Shown here: in pieces, positions 35,657 through 44,795 of the stretch
How the letters are laid out: each line of letters opens with the position of its first letter
How positions within the stretch are numbered: position 1 is the first letter of the stretch
Source: an uncultured Flavobacteriales bacterium
GTDB taxonomy: Bacteria; Bacteroidota; Bacteroidia; Palsa-965
Assembly (NCBI GenBank): GCA_903873905.1
Contig: CAIQQJ010000012.1
Coordinates: forward strand, 1-53,425
Direction of reading: 5' to 3'
DNA length: 53,425 bases
Program-made: the position numbers and the translations under genes
Notes under the pieces: model-generated
Database searches by the model: none
What the model was told of the DNA's origin: nothing
Seen by the model: only the letters and a program-made list of their open reading frames with translations

Positions 35657-37012
35657 TTATTCCTTCAAATCAAAATCTTCCAAAAATTTCGTGGTGTAAT
35701 TTCCAAGAATGAAATTCGGATCTTTCATCAAACGCAGATGAAAAGGAATTGTTGTTTTTACTCCTTCTACAACAAATTCACTCAGCGCACGGTGCATTTT
35801 TGCAATGGCTTCTTCACGTGTTTGCGCCATTGTAATCAATTTTGCAATCATGGAATCGTAATTCGGTGGAATGGTATAGCCAGCGTAAATGTGTGAATCT
35901 ACACGCACGCCATGCCCACCAGGAGTGTGCAACACAGTTATCTTACCTGGTGATGGTCGGAAATTATTGAACGGATCTTCCGCATTGATTCTGCATTCGA
36001 TCGCACACAATTGTGGGTAATAATTTTTTCCTGAAATCGGTACGCCGGCAGCAATGAGAATTTGTTCACGAATCAAATCGTAATCAATTACTTCCTCAGT
36101 AATTGGATGTTCAACTTGAATTCGCGTATTCATTTCCATGAAATAAAAATTGCGATGCTTGTCCACTAAAAACTCAACGGTTCCAACACCTTCATAATTC
36201 ACAGCAGATCCCGCTTTGATTGCGGCTTCTCCCATTTTATCACGAAGTTCAGCGGTCATGAAAGGAGAAGGAGTTTCTTCTGCCAATTTCTGATGACGAC
36301 GTTGAATGGAACAATCACGTTCACTCAAATGACAAACTTTTCCGTATTGATCACCTGCAATTTGAATTTCAATGTGGCGTGGTTCTTCAATGTATTTTTC
36401 CATGTACATCGCACCATTTCCAAATGAAGCTTCCGCTTCTTTCACCGCATTCTCAAATTGATTTTCTAATTCTTCCTCTTTCCAAATGATTCGCATTCCT
36501 TTTCCACCACCACCAGCAGTCGCTTTAATGATTACTGGATAACCAACTTCCAATGCAATCGCTTTTGCCGATTCCGAATCTGTCAATAATCCTGCAGAAC
36601 CTGGAACACAAGGAACGCCCGCTTTGATCATGGTATCCTTTGCATTCGACTTATCACCCATTTGTTCAATTTGCTCAGGAGTTGCACCAATGAACTTGAT
36701 GTTGTGCTCTGCGCAAATTCGGGAGAATTTTGAATTTTCACTAAGGAAACCATAACCCGGATGGATTGCATCTGCATTGGTAATTTCTGCAGCAGCAATA
36801 ATGCTCGGAATATTCAAATAAGAATCCTTGCTAGGAGGTGGCCCAATACAAACAGCTTCATCAGCAAATTTCACGTGAAGGGAATCCTTATCGGCAGTTG
36901 AATAAACAGCTACCGTTTTAATTCCCATTTCGCGACAGGTACGAATAACTCGCAAAGCGATTTCGCCGCGATTCGCAACCAATATTTTCTTGAACATTTT
37001 TTCTTTCGCCAT
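35657..37012 (-). CDS. accC: Biotin carboxylase, acetyl-CoA carboxylase subunit
   Basis: AccC carboxylates the biotin carried on AccB, the first step of malonyl-CoA synthesis. The 451 residues show the N-terminal [20 protein letters not shown], the ATP-grasp loop [52 protein letters not shown], and catalytic [17 protein letters not shown]. Two starts are possible: ATG at 37012 (MAKEK) or ATG at 36997 (MFKKI), the latter matching the usual family N-terminus; the longer is listed. It is the last gene of the operon, separated from accB by an inverted repeat of iterated words (37016-37122) and followed by a terminator. Confidence 0.97.
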   Translation of the reverse strand: MAKEKMFKKILVANRGEIALRVIRTCREMGIKTVAVYSTADKDSLHVKFADEAVCIGPPPSKDSYLNIPSIIAAAEITNADAIHPGYGFLSENSKFSRICAEHNIKFIGATPEQIEQMGDKSNAKDTMIKAGVPCVPGSAGLLTDSESAKAIALEVGYPVIIKATAGGGGKGMRIIWKEEELENQFENAVKEAEASFGNGAMYMEKYIEEPRHIEIQIAGDQYGKVCHLSERDCSIQRRHQKLAEETPSPFMTAELRDKMGEAAIKAGSAVNYEGVGTVEFLVDKHRNFYFMEMNTRIQVEHPITEEVIDYDLIREQILIAAGVPISGKNYYPQLCAIECRINAEDPFNNFRPSPGKITVLHTPGGHGVRVDSHIYAGYTIPPNYDSMIAKLITMAQTREEAIAKMHRALSEFVVEGVKTTIPFHLRLMKDPNFILGNYTTKFLEDFDLKE

Positions 37013-37015
37013 GAT

Positions 37016-37122
37016 AGTATTGAGTATTGCGTATTACGTATTGAGTATTGGCTGATGAGAATTTTGTGTTGAGATTTTATTCCGCACAAAGTCTCAATAC
37101 CCAATACTAAATACGCAATACT
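37016..37122. repeat. Inverted repeat of GTATTGAG words between accB and accC
   Basis: The left arm (37016-37051) reads AGTATTGAGTATTGCGTATT and on, while the right arm (37093-37122) is its near reverse complement (CTCAATACCCAATACTAAAT and on); about 25 of 28 bases pair in the best register. The spacer is about 41 nt. It fills the entire accB-accC gap, so it is transcribed in mid-operon. Confidence 0.8.
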
Positions 37123-37123
37123 T

Positions 37124-37627
37124 TTAAGCTGGTTCTACTAAAAACAAAGGCTGATCGTATTCAACTGGAGTTGCATCGTCAACAAGAATTTTCACGATAC
37201 GTCCGCTGATTTCACTTTCGATTTCGTTGAACAATTTCATTGCTTCAATAATGCAAAGCACTTTTCCTGTTTTTATTTCATCTCCAACATTTGCAAAAAT
37301 CGGTTTGTCAGGACCTGAAGCACGATAGAAGGTGCCGATCATTGGTGACTTGATTGTAACAAGTTTGGATTCGACTGCTCCGGCTGTTTCAATTTTCTGC
37401 TCTGAAGTTTTAATTTCAGAAGGTGCGCTGGAAACAATATTGTGCACCATCGGTTGATTGGCTTGCATCATTGGAACATTAGCTTGCATGACAATAGGCA
37501 TTTCTCCCTTTTGTCCTTTGCTGCTGGTTGTGATCTTAATTTTCACATCCTTTGTTTCCAATTCAACTTCGCTTACGCCAGATTTGGCAACGAATTTAAT
37601 CAGGTCTTGGATTTCGTTCAGTTTCAT
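37124..37627 (-). CDS. accB: Biotin carboxyl carrier protein of acetyl-CoA carboxylase
   Basis: AccB carries the biotin that is carboxylated by AccC. The 167-residue form starts at MKLNEIQDLIKFVAKSGVSE (37627); an upstream in-frame extension is not family-like. A short helical N-terminus, a flexible Gln/Met/Ala linker (about 45-85), and the C-terminal biotinyl domain follow, with K131 in the EAMKLFNEIE motif as the biotinylation site and the thumb-type PMIGTFYRASGP present. It sits between fabH and accC. In many relatives efp lies before accB; here it is absent. Confidence 0.96.
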   Translation of the reverse strand: MKLNEIQDLIKFVAKSGVSEVELETKDVKIKITTSSKGQKGEMPIVMQANVPMMQANQPMVHNIVSSAPSEIKTSEQKIETAGAVESKLVTIKSPMIGTFYRASGPDKPIFANVGDEIKTGKVLCIIEAMKLFNEIESEISGRIVKILVDDATPVEYDQPLFLVEPA

Positions 37628-37755
37628 TTTTTGCGTTTTAATTATTGATCTCCAACTATTAATTGATCTCCGAAGGAACCCTGCGGACAAAAAAATGCGT
37701 GATAAAGATAGTTTTTCTCCGAAAGAGTCCTTCCGGGAATTTCATTTGAATTTTA

Positions 37756-38751
37756 TTATGTGTTATATGCCCATCGGAGATAAATGGAGCCCCATGTGAA
37801 ACCACCTCCGAATGCAGATAAAATTAAGTTGTCACCTTTTTTCAATTGTTTTTCATAATCCCACAATAACAATGGTATAGTTCCTGCTGTTGTGTTTCCG
37901 TAACGTTGAATATTCATCATTACTTTTTCCTGCCCAAGTCCCATTCTCTTCGCCGTTGCATCCACAATTCTTTTATTTGCTTGATGTGGCACTAACCAGG
38001 AGATATCTTCGGCCTTCAAACTATTTTTCTCCATGATAGCAGCAGAAACCTCCGCCATATTCACAACCGCATTTTTGAAAACAGCCTGCCCTTCCTGAAA
38101 AACATAATGCATTTTTTTGTCCACAGTCTCGTGTGAAGGAGGATTAACAGAACCGCCGCCCTTCATATTCAAAAATTGTCCACCGGAACCATCAGCGTGC
38201 ATAATAAAATCCATCACCCCAAAATCTTCTTCAGTTGGTTCAAGAAGCACTGCTCCTCCACCATCACCAAAAATGACACAAGTTGCACGGTCTGAATAAT
38301 CAATAATGGAAGACATTTTATCTGCCCCCACAACAATCACTTTTTTATAACGACCACTTTCTATGAATTGTGTTGCCGTTGAAAGTGCAAATAGAAAACC
38401 AGAACAAGCTGCAGTCAAATCAAAACCCCAGGCATTTTTCATACCGAGTTTATCACAAATCAAATTTGATGTGGAAGGAAAAAGATAATCTGGCGTCACG
38501 GTTCCAACAATTAGCAAATCGATATCCAGTGGATCAATTCCCTTTTTATCGAGAATTTGTTTCACTGCATTGATTCCAATTTCAGAAGTTCCACGATCTT
38601 TTCCAACCATGATACGACGTTCCTTTATTCCAGTGCGCGAGACAATCCAATCGTCGGTAGTATCGACCATTTTTTCCAACTCCGCATTCGACAAGACCGT
38701 TTCCGGAAGCCAACCTCCAACTGCAGTAATAGCGGCCTTGATTTTTTTCAT
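37756..38751 (-). CDS. fabH: 3-oxoacyl-ACP synthase III
   Basis: FabH condenses acetyl-CoA or a branched acyl-CoA primer with malonyl-ACP to start fatty acid synthesis. The 331 residues carry the catalytic triad of the family: Cys in DLTAACSGFLFAL, His in WLVPHQANKRIV, and Asn in RYGNTTAGTIPLLL. Near the N-terminus TTDDWIVSRTGIKERRI and the CoA-contact tryptophan are conserved. It starts 3 nt after the plsX stop, indicating translational coupling. The primer preference (straight or branched) cannot be read from sequence. Confidence 0.97.
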   Translation of the reverse strand: MKKIKAAITAVGGWLPETVLSNAELEKMVDTTDDWIVSRTGIKERRIMVGKDRGTSEIGINAVKQILDKKGIDPLDIDLLIVGTVTPDYLFPSTSNLICDKLGMKNAWGFDLTAACSGFLFALSTATQFIESGRYKKVIVVGADKMSSIIDYSDRATCVIFGDGGGAVLLEPTEEDFGVMDFIMHADGSGGQFLNMKGGGSVNPPSHETVDKKMHYVFQEGQAVFKNAVVNMAEVSAAIMEKNSLKAEDISWLVPHQANKRIVDATAKRMGLGQEKVMMNIQRYGNTTAGTIPLLLWDYEKQLKKGDNLILSAFGGGFTWGSIYLRWAYNT

Positions 38752-38754
38752 TCG

Positions 38755-39690
38755 TTAGAAAGCTTGTCTTATTTTTTCAGGCAATTGCGCTTTCACAATA
38801 TCATATGAAAGGGTAAGCATTTTTTTTATCGCGAGCGGTGTAGAAATTCCATGGCCAACCATTACAGTTCCATTAACACCAAGAATTGGAGTTCCACCGT
38901 AAAGTTCATAATTGAAACGGTTGAAATATTCATCGTCAATTCCACGACTTTTAATTTTGGAATAAATTGATTCTGCAAATTTCAAGACTACATTTCCAGT
39001 GAATCCTTCACAAACAATAACATCCGCTTCATCGGAGAATATTTGTCGGCCTTCAACATTACCAATGAAATTAAAATCTCTCGAATCTTTCATCATTGCG
39101 TGAGCAGCCTGTGCAACGAGGTTTCCCTTTTCAGGTTCTTCTCCAATGTTCAGCAATCCCACTTTCGGATCTTTCATTCCGAAAACATGTTCGGCAAATA
39201 ATTTTCCAAGAATGGCAAACTGGTAAAGCACATCAGGTTTGCAATCTGCATTTGTGCCGACATCAAGCAACAAATTAAATCCTCCGGATTCTTTTGGAAA
39301 TGCCGTTGTGATACAAGGACGAATAACTCCTGGAATTGCTTTGATGGTATACATTGCACCAACGAGCATTGCACCCGAATTTCCACAACTAGAAAATGCA
39401 TCAAGGTTTCCTTCTTTCATGAGACGGAAACCTGTTGCGATGGTAGAATTTGGTTTTTGGGAAAAAGCTTTAACAGGATGTTCACCCATTCCGATTGTTT
39501 CGGTTGCATGAACAATGTCAAATTTTTCTGGATCTAATCCTTTTTGGGAAAGTCCAGAACGAATTTGTTCCTGATCGCCTATGAGGACGAGTCGTACATG
39601 GGAAGGCAATTCTGCATACGCGAGACACACGCCTTCCAGCGGAGCCCCAGGTGCGAAATCACCGCCCAGGATGTCGATCCCGATTTTCAT
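38755..39690 (-). CDS. plsX: Phosphate acyltransferase PlsX
   Basis: PlsX turns acyl-ACP into acyl-phosphate, the substrate for PlsY in phospholipid synthesis. The 311 residues start at MKIGIDILGGDFAPGAPLEG (39690), the typical family N-terminus; the in-frame sequence upstream overlaps the rpmF region and is rejected. Other signatures are GDQEQIRSGL, FSSCGNSGAMLVGAM, PCITTAFP, LLDVGTNADCKP, VGLLNIGEEPEKGN and ICEG-like VIVCEGFTGNVVLKFAES. It is encoded between rpmF and fabH, the classical rpmF-plsX-fabH order. Confidence 0.97.
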   Translation of the reverse strand: MKIGIDILGGDFAPGAPLEGVCLAYAELPSHVRLVLIGDQEQIRSGLSQKGLDPEKFDIVHATETIGMGEHPVKAFSQKPNSTIATGFRLMKEGNLDAFSSCGNSGAMLVGAMYTIKAIPGVIRPCITTAFPKESGGFNLLLDVGTNADCKPDVLYQFAILGKLFAEHVFGMKDPKVGLLNIGEEPEKGNLVAQAAHAMMKDSRDFNFIGNVEGRQIFSDEADVIVCEGFTGNVVLKFAESIYSKIKSRGIDDEYFNRFNYELYGGTPILGVNGTVMVGHGISTPLAIKKMLTLSYDIVKAQLPEKIRQAF

Positions 39691-39706
39691 TCTTGTGGAG
39701 GGCTGA

Positions 39707-39892
39707 TTAGTCCTTCTTCTCCATGATGACTTTGCCCTTGTAATAAAGAGCGCCATCGTGCCAATAAGCGCGATGCCATAGGTGGGCTTCACCTGTTACA
39801 GAGCAAACAGCAACGTTAGGAGCTTCTGCTTTATAGTGCGTGCGGCGTTTGTCGCGGCGGCTCTTGGAATGGCGGTGTTTTGGATTTGGCAT
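39707..39892 (-). CDS. rpmF: 50S ribosomal protein L32
   Basis: A 61-residue basic protein of the large ribosomal subunit: [20 protein letters not shown], then [20 protein letters not shown]. Only one Cys remains, so it lacks the four-Cys zinc ribbon found in some L32 proteins. It lies between yceD and plsX in the operon, linking ribosome production with membrane lipid synthesis. Confidence 0.97.
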   Translation of the reverse strand: MPNPKHRHSKSRRDKRRTHYKAEAPNVAVCSVTGEAHLWHRAYWHDGALYYKGKVIMEKKD

Positions 39893-39914
39893 TTTATTTT
39901 GTTGTTAAGGTGTT

Positions 39915-40457
39915 CTAGTTATCAAATTTGAGATTCTTCAATGAATCCCATCGTGGGTCGATTGGTTTTTCTTCTTCTTCTGAATCGCTACCGGCCCTTA
40001 GCTTTTCAAGTTTTTCAATCATTTCAGGATCGCATTCATTAGATCCTTCTGGTTTTCCCCCACAAACTCTGCGAGATGGAACCAACAATGAAATGTATTC
40101 ATATAAATATTGCGAAAGATCCAGTGCATGAACGCTTTCGGGTAAACTAATTAAGTCATCCTCATCTTCAAAACTATCGGCATTGAGATGGACAACAAGG
40201 GTGCGTTCTCCTTGAACAGGCTGCTGATAATCATTTCCGCAGCGATCGCAAACTTGTTCCACTTCTCCTTTCATGACAATTGTAAGCGTCATGATATGAA
40301 AATGCTTTACTAATGTTACATCAATATGAACAGTTCCCTTTTTAATTTCTGAATAAGGGAAAGCCTCAAAGAACGAACTGGTGACCTCAAACTTGAAATC
40401 GTGACTTCCATCTTTCAAACTAGTGAAAGGGATCTTAAACTCTTTCAAACCTCCCAT
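39915..40457 (-). CDS. yceD: YceD family protein (DUF177)
   Basis: A 180-residue protein of the YceD/DUF177 family, first gene of the yceD-rpmF-plsX-fabH-accB-accC operon. Family members assist 23S rRNA accumulation or large-subunit assembly. Conserved cysteines suggest a metal site: VEQVCDRCGNDYQQP and RRVCGGKPEGSNECDPE. The C-terminus is acidic (AGSDSEEEEKPIDPRWDSLK), with the family-typical DPRWDSLKNL ending. A strong promoter lies 23-55 nt upstream. Confidence 0.92.
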   Translation of the reverse strand: MGGLKEFKIPFTSLKDGSHDFKFEVTSSFFEAFPYSEIKKGTVHIDVTLVKHFHIMTLTIVMKGEVEQVCDRCGNDYQQPVQGERTLVVHLNADSFEDEDDLISLPESVHALDLSQYLYEYISLLVPSRRVCGGKPEGSNECDPEMIEKLEKLRAGSDSEEEEKPIDPRWDSLKNLKFDN

Positions 40458-40479
40458 GGTCGCCTTTTTAGATGGGTGG

Positions 40480-40512
40480 CAAAACTAATCAAATATTGAG
40501 AATATGGGCAAA
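40480..40512 (-). promoter_or_regulatory. Promoter of the yceD-accC operon
   Basis: Minus strand: TTTG (40512-40509), 21 nt, then TAGTTTTG (40487-40480), an exact TAnnTTTG with correct spacing. Transcription would start about 40473, some 16 nt before the yceD ATG. Confidence 0.7.
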
Positions 40513-40955
40513 ATAATCTGTGAAAAAGGGATGGTTTTTGGGGTAAAATGGCAGAAAATCGCTCTTTTTTGGATGAAAATGGGTTTTTGGACGATGGAAA
40601 AGCCTACCCAAAATAATTTGCGATGAAAACGGACTCATAAATCAGAATTGAAAAACAACTACAAAATATGTAACATTTTCAGCCTTTAACATTTCAAAAT
40701 GGATTGCTGTATTAAAAGTGTCCTCTTCGTGTCCTACACCAAATCGCATTTGGAAATGACTCTAAATTTAAGAATCGGAAGGTTTGCTAGTTGAATCAAA
40801 TAGAGGTTAGGGGAAATCTTGGATTATTTATGGTTTGATTTATTGCGTGCATTGGAAAACCCTATAACACTAAATACAATAAATCACAGATGTCTCTTTT
40901 TGAAAAAATATTTGAACTTAATAAAGTTACATTCAGAATTTCTTTGAAAATAGTT

Positions 40956-40963
40956 TATGTTTG
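40956..40963 (+). promoter_or_regulatory. Candidate -7 box for the Ig-repeat T9SS protein
   Basis: TATGTTTG is an exact TAnnTTTG match on the plus strand. No -33 TTG is found at normal spacing, and the resulting leader is about 160 nt, so other weak boxes nearer the gene (e.g. around 41029) remain possible. Confidence 0.35.
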
Positions 40964-41131
40964 CCTTCCAGAAAATTTTTCGACATCATCTGATAATAAA
41001 TAAACAGACCCATCAATGAGTTTCATATTTGTCAGATAAATATTTGAAGAAAAATCAAGAAAAGGAGTCTTAATTTTTTACTTAAAAAGTATTTGCAAAT
41101 TCAAAAAAACAAAAACCCCAAAACAAAAAAA

Positions 41132-43615
41132 ATGAAAACAAATTCCGCCTCAAAAACATCGTTAACCCAAGTATTGAGAAAGGGTGCAATTATCCTTGCT
41201 CTCTTGGCACTCTCTTTTACAAATGCAAAAGCACAATATTGTAGTCCAATAATGTTTGCTACAAATGGTTGTAATTATCTAAACAGTGTAACAACAAGTG
41301 GTGCAAGTACAAATATTACAGTTCCTGTTGATGCTGGATATAACGGCACAGGATATACCTATTTCAGTAGCCCAGTAATATCTCAAAGTCAAGGCAATTC
41401 TTTTACACTTTCTGTTCAGGCACAGGGTTATTGCAGCATTACTTACTATTTTGTTTGGGTGGATTGGAATCAGGATTTTGTTTTTGATCCCTCTGAAATG
41501 GTTATTAATAATGGAGCTACTAATACTGGGAACACACTTACCAATTTCACAATAAATGTTCCGATAAATGCAACCGCTGGTAATACGCGCATGCGGATTC
41601 TTTGCAGAGGAACTGGAAGCCCAATTCCAACAACTGCATGTGATAATGAAAGCTCCTATTACGGTGAGACAGAAGATTATGCAGTAACCGTTCTTGGAAA
41701 TTATGACATGGGTGTTTTAAATCTTACCGCACCAGCATCAGTTGCATGCTATACAACTACAGAAACAGTTACGGCTACAGTAAAAAACTTTGGTGCTGGC
41801 ACAATGAATTTGTCGTTGAATCCTGTTACTGTTAATTGTTCAGTTATCGGTCCAAATCCAATGACATTTACTCCTGTTGTATTGAACACAGGAACTATTG
41901 CACCTGGAGGAACTCAACTTGTTACTATTTCTACTACTTATAATATGTCGGCAACTGGTACATATGCTTTCACAACCAGCACATCCGTATCAGGTGATGC
42001 TACTTCGGGCAATGATAGTTATACCCAGAGTTATGTTAAAACACCACCTCCAACAGTTACAGCCAACAGCACAGCTGCGGCAGTTTGTGCAGGTGGAAGT
42101 GTAACACTAACGGGTGGTGGTGCAACAACTTATTCTTGGTCAGGTGGTGTAACAAATGCTGTTCCTTTTGTTCCAGTTTCAACGCTTACTTATACCGTAA
42201 CAGGAACTTCAGCATCGGGCTGTACTAATACAGCAACAACCACAGTAACAGTCAACGCTATTCCAACAGTAACGGCCAACAGCACAGCAGCTGCAGTTTG
42301 TGCAGGTGGAAGTGTTACACTTTCAGGTGGTGGCGCAACTACTTATGCATGGTCAGGTGGTGTAACAAATGCCGTTTCGTTTGTTCCAGTTTCAACTCTT
42401 ACTTATACTGTAACAGGAACATCAGGATCAGGTTGTACTAACACAGCAACAACCACAGTTACAGTTAACGCTCTTCCAACAGTAACAGCAAGCAGCACGG
42501 CAGCTGCAGTATGTGCAGGTGGAAGTGTTACACTTTCAGGTGGTGGTGCAACAACATACACTTGGACTGGTGGTGCAACAAATGCCGTTTCGTTTGTTCC
42601 ATCTTCAACCCTTACTTATACTGTAACTGGAACAGATGCTAACAGTTGCATTAACACAGCTACAACCACAGTAACAGTTAATGCACTACCTATAGTAACA
42701 GCTAACAGTACAGCCCTTGCAGTATGTGCAGGTGCAAGCGTAACACTTACAGGTGGTGGTGCAACATCTTACACTTGGACAGGCGGTGCAACTGATGCCG
42801 TATCTTTTGTTCCTGCTACTACACTTACTTATACAGTAACAGGAACTGATGCAAACAGTTGTTCAAACACAGCAACAACCACAGTAACAGTTAATGCACT
42901 TCCTACAGTAACAGCTAACAGTACAGCAGCCGCAGTTTGTGCAGGTGGAAGCGTAACACTTACAGGTGGTGGTGCAACAACTTATGCATGGGATAACAGC
43001 GTAATAGATGGAGCAACTTTTGTACCAGCTGCGACTGCAACTTACATAGTAACAGGAACAGATGTTAACGGCTGTATCAACACTGCAACAACCACGGTAA
43101 CCGTAAATGCACTTCCAATTGTGACAGCAACAGCTGCAAGTTCTGTAGTTTGCATTGATGATGCTTCAGTTACATTGACAGGAACACCTGCAAGTGGAAC
43201 TTGGAGTGGCCCTGGTGTAACAGGATCTTCTTTCAGTCCGACAACAGCAGGCTTAGGAGTTCAAACAGCTACTTATACATTTACAGATTTAAATAGCTGT
43301 ACAAATACTGCTACAGCAACCATTCAGGTGAATGCTTGTACTGGTGTTGTTGAAAACACTCTTGAAAATGGTTTTAATGTTTATCCTAATCCTAACAATG
43401 GAGAATTCACAATTTCATTCAACGCAAATGTTGGTAATGTGAAAATGGAAATTCTTGATATACAAGGACGAGTTGTCTATTCTGTATTAGAAAGCAACGT
43501 TCAAATTGGATTTACAAAACAGGTTTCCATGAATGAAATATCCAACGGCGTTTATATGATTCGTGTGACGAGCAATGAAGGCCAACGAATGATTAAATTT
43601 TCTGTAATGAAATAA
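41132..43615 (+). CDS. Secreted GEVED/Ig-like repeat protein with T9SS type A tail
   Basis: An 827-residue surface or extracellular protein. The start ATG at 41132 is preferred over an upstream TTG at 41093. The signal peptide ends NAKAQ. Residues about 35-190 form a GEVED-type domain (FVWVDWNQDFVFDPSEMVIN, TRMRILCRGTG, YYGETEDYAVTV). A CARDB-like segment follows, then five nearly identical 71-residue repeats and a degenerate sixth, each with VCAGGSVTL, GGGATTY, LTYTVTGT and TATTTVTV. The C-terminus is a T9SS type A tail (NGFNVYPNPNNGEFTISF, ILDIQGRVVYS, NEISNGVYMIRV). Likely an adhesin or structural surface protein; the ligand is unknown. A bidirectional terminator follows. Confidence 0.9.
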   Translation: MKTNSASKTSLTQVLRKGAIILALLALSFTNAKAQYCSPIMFATNGCNYLNSVTTSGASTNITVPVDAGYNGTGYTYFSSPVISQSQGNSFTLSVQAQGYCSITYYFVWVDWNQDFVFDPSEMVINNGATNTGNTLTNFTINVPINATAGNTRMRILCRGTGSPIPTTACDNESSYYGETEDYAVTVLGNYDMGVLNLTAPASVACYTTTETVTATVKNFGAGTMNLSLNPVTVNCSVIGPNPMTFTPVVLNTGTIAPGGTQLVTISTTYNMSATGTYAFTTSTSVSGDATSGNDSYTQSYVKTPPPTVTANSTAAAVCAGGSVTLTGGGATTYSWSGGVTNAVPFVPVSTLTYTVTGTSASGCTNTATTTVTVNAIPTVTANSTAAAVCAGGSVTLSGGGATTYAWSGGVTNAVSFVPVSTLTYTVTGTSGSGCTNTATTTVTVNALPTVTASSTAAAVCAGGSVTLSGGGATTYTWTGGATNAVSFVPSSTLTYTVTGTDANSCINTATTTVTVNALPIVTANSTALAVCAGASVTLTGGGATSYTWTGGATDAVSFVPATTLTYTVTGTDANSCSNTATTTVTVNALPTVTANSTAAAVCAGGSVTLTGGGATTYAWDNSVIDGATFVPAATATYIVTGTDVNGCINTATTTVTVNALPIVTATAASSVVCIDDASVTLTGTPASGTWSGPGVTGSSFSPTTAGLGVQTATYTFTDLNSCTNTATATIQVNACTGVVENTLENGFNVYPNPNNGEFTISFNANVGNVKMEILDIQGRVVYSVLESNVQIGFTKQVSMNEISNGVYMIRVTSNEGQRMIKFSVMK
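42050..43114 (+). repeat. 213-bp in-frame tandem repeat, five units
   Basis: Units start at 42050, 42263, 42476, 42689 and 42902, each 213 bp (71 codons) and beginning with codons for P(T/I)VTA. A diverged sixth unit follows from 43115. The reading frame is kept throughout. Near-identity makes this region prone to recombination and assembly collapse. Confidence 0.92.
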
Positions 43616-43633
43616 TAGCATTGGATGTAAAAT

Positions 43634-43669
43634 AAAAAAGGTATTCGTTTAAAAACGAATACCTTTTTT
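43634..43669. terminator. Bidirectional terminator
   Basis: AAAAAAGGTATTCGTTT (43634-43650) and AAACGAATACCTTTTTT (43653-43669) are exact reverse complements, giving a 17-bp stem. It serves the Ig-repeat gene on one strand and pdxA on the other. Confidence 0.93.
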
Positions 43670-43697
43670 TATGAAATTTTCTAAAGGCTTTACACTT

Positions 43698-44765
43698 CTA
43701 CCGCTCTCTACCCTCTCTTTGTCTTGGTGCGGCCTTTAATGGATTAGCGGAAATTTCTGTCCAATTATTTCGCATTCGGAAAATATCGATAGCCGTGTAA
43801 ACTGCTTGACGGAAAGAAGATTCATCTGCCATGTTTTTTCCAGCAATGTCATAAGCTGTTCCGTGATCTGGTGAAGTGCGAACAAATTTCAAACCTGCAG
43901 TGAAATTTACGCCACCACCGAAAGAAAGTGCCTTGAATGGGGCAAGTCCTTGGTCATGGTACATAGCGAGGATGCCGTCGTAATTTTTGTAGGCTTGCGC
44001 TCCGAAAAACCCATCGGCTGGGAAAGGACCGAATGCGAGAATATTTTCTGCTTTCAATGCTTCCACTGCAGGAAGAATAATTTCAAGTTCTTCTTTTCCA
44101 ATTGCGCCTTGATCGCCAGCGTGAGGGTTGAGCGACAGGATTGCAATTTTTGGACGGCGAATTCCAAAATCCTCGAGCAATGATTTCGCCATGATTTTTG
44201 CTTTCAGAATAATTCGCTCTTTGGTAATTTGTGAAGCAACATCGCGGATGGGTAAATGTTCTGTCAATAAACCAACGCGCAAATTATTGTTGAGCAATAA
44301 CATGAGAGATTGTTCGGCTCCAAGTTTCTGTTGCAAATATCCGGTATGACCTGTGAAAGTTGGGAGATCAATACTGACGGAATGTTTGTCGACGGGTGCA
44401 GTTACAAGCACATCAATTTTATTGCTCAACAACGCTTCGCAAGCAACATCAATGCATTTCAATGCATTTTTTCCTGCAAGCGGAGATGGTTTTCCGAATT
44501 CAACATTCACATCCTCATCAAAACAATTGAAAAGATTGGCACGACTTGCATTGAGCGTATCGAGATCGCGAATTAAATTAAAGTTGAAGGATTCAGAAGC
44601 GGAAACCCTACGCTGGTTGTTCATCACTTTTGTTGACGAAAAAATAATGGGTGTGCAAATTTCCAGGATTGCGGGATCCATGAAAGTTTTCAAAATGATT
44701 TCAGGACCAACACCATTCATATCGCCTTGTGTGATTCCGACTTTGATTTTTTGTGACTCGGTCAT
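43698..44765 (-). CDS. pdxA: 4-hydroxythreonine-4-phosphate dehydrogenase
   Basis: PdxA oxidises 4-phosphohydroxy-threonine on the DXP-dependent route to pyridoxal phosphate. The 355 residues begin MTESQKIKVGITQGDMNGVG, matching the family opening (usually GDPAGIGPE). Metal-binding His regions are TGHTGYLQQKLG, SLNPHAGDQG and MYHDQGLAPFKALSFGGGVN, then VRTSPDHGTAYDIAGKN. The C-terminus is basic (PLKAAPRQREGRER). It is alone on its strand; the upstream space is occupied by dispersed-element copy D, leaving only about 30 nt between element and start codon, so its promoter may lie in or overlap the element. Confidence 0.96.
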   Translation of the reverse strand: MTESQKIKVGITQGDMNGVGPEIILKTFMDPAILEICTPIIFSSTKVMNNQRRVSASESFNFNLIRDLDTLNASRANLFNCFDEDVNVEFGKPSPLAGKNALKCIDVACEALLSNKIDVLVTAPVDKHSVSIDLPTFTGHTGYLQQKLGAEQSLMLLLNNNLRVGLLTEHLPIRDVASQITKERIILKAKIMAKSLLEDFGIRRPKIAILSLNPHAGDQGAIGKEELEIILPAVEALKAENILAFGPFPADGFFGAQAYKNYDGILAMYHDQGLAPFKALSFGGGVNFTAGLKFVRTSPDHGTAYDIAGKNMADESSFRQAVYTAIDIFRMRNNWTEISANPLKAAPRQREGRER

Positions 44766-44795
44766 TTTGTTTGATCTGGTATTTTAGTTAGATGG

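Larger units (their letters stand above)
40458..41131. other. 674-bp divergent intergenic region
   Basis: The region lies between yceD (minus) and the Ig-repeat protein (plus). It holds the yceD promoter (40480-40512) and a -7-like box for the plus-strand gene (40956-40963). Two small frames (40 codons from 40504; 37 codons from 40890) are not supported as genes. The rest is AT-rich with no strong hairpin, tRNA or repeat that I can see. The leader of the plus-strand gene would be about 160 nt. Confidence 0.6.

Noticed and set aside
40504-40626. A 40-codon plus-strand ORF upstream of yceD
   Set aside because: It overlaps the yceD promoter region, has odd Trp/Lys composition and no promoter of its own.
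40890-41003. A 37-codon ORF (MSLFEKIFELNK opening) before the Ig-repeat gene
   Set aside because: Superficially protein-like, but it contains the candidate -7 box for the downstream gene and has no other support; it could be an upstream leader peptide only if transcription starts earlier.
42050-43339. Tandem repeats considered as a CRISPR-like array
   Set aside because: Units are 213 bp, contiguous without spacers and in frame within a secreted protein; no cas genes are present.
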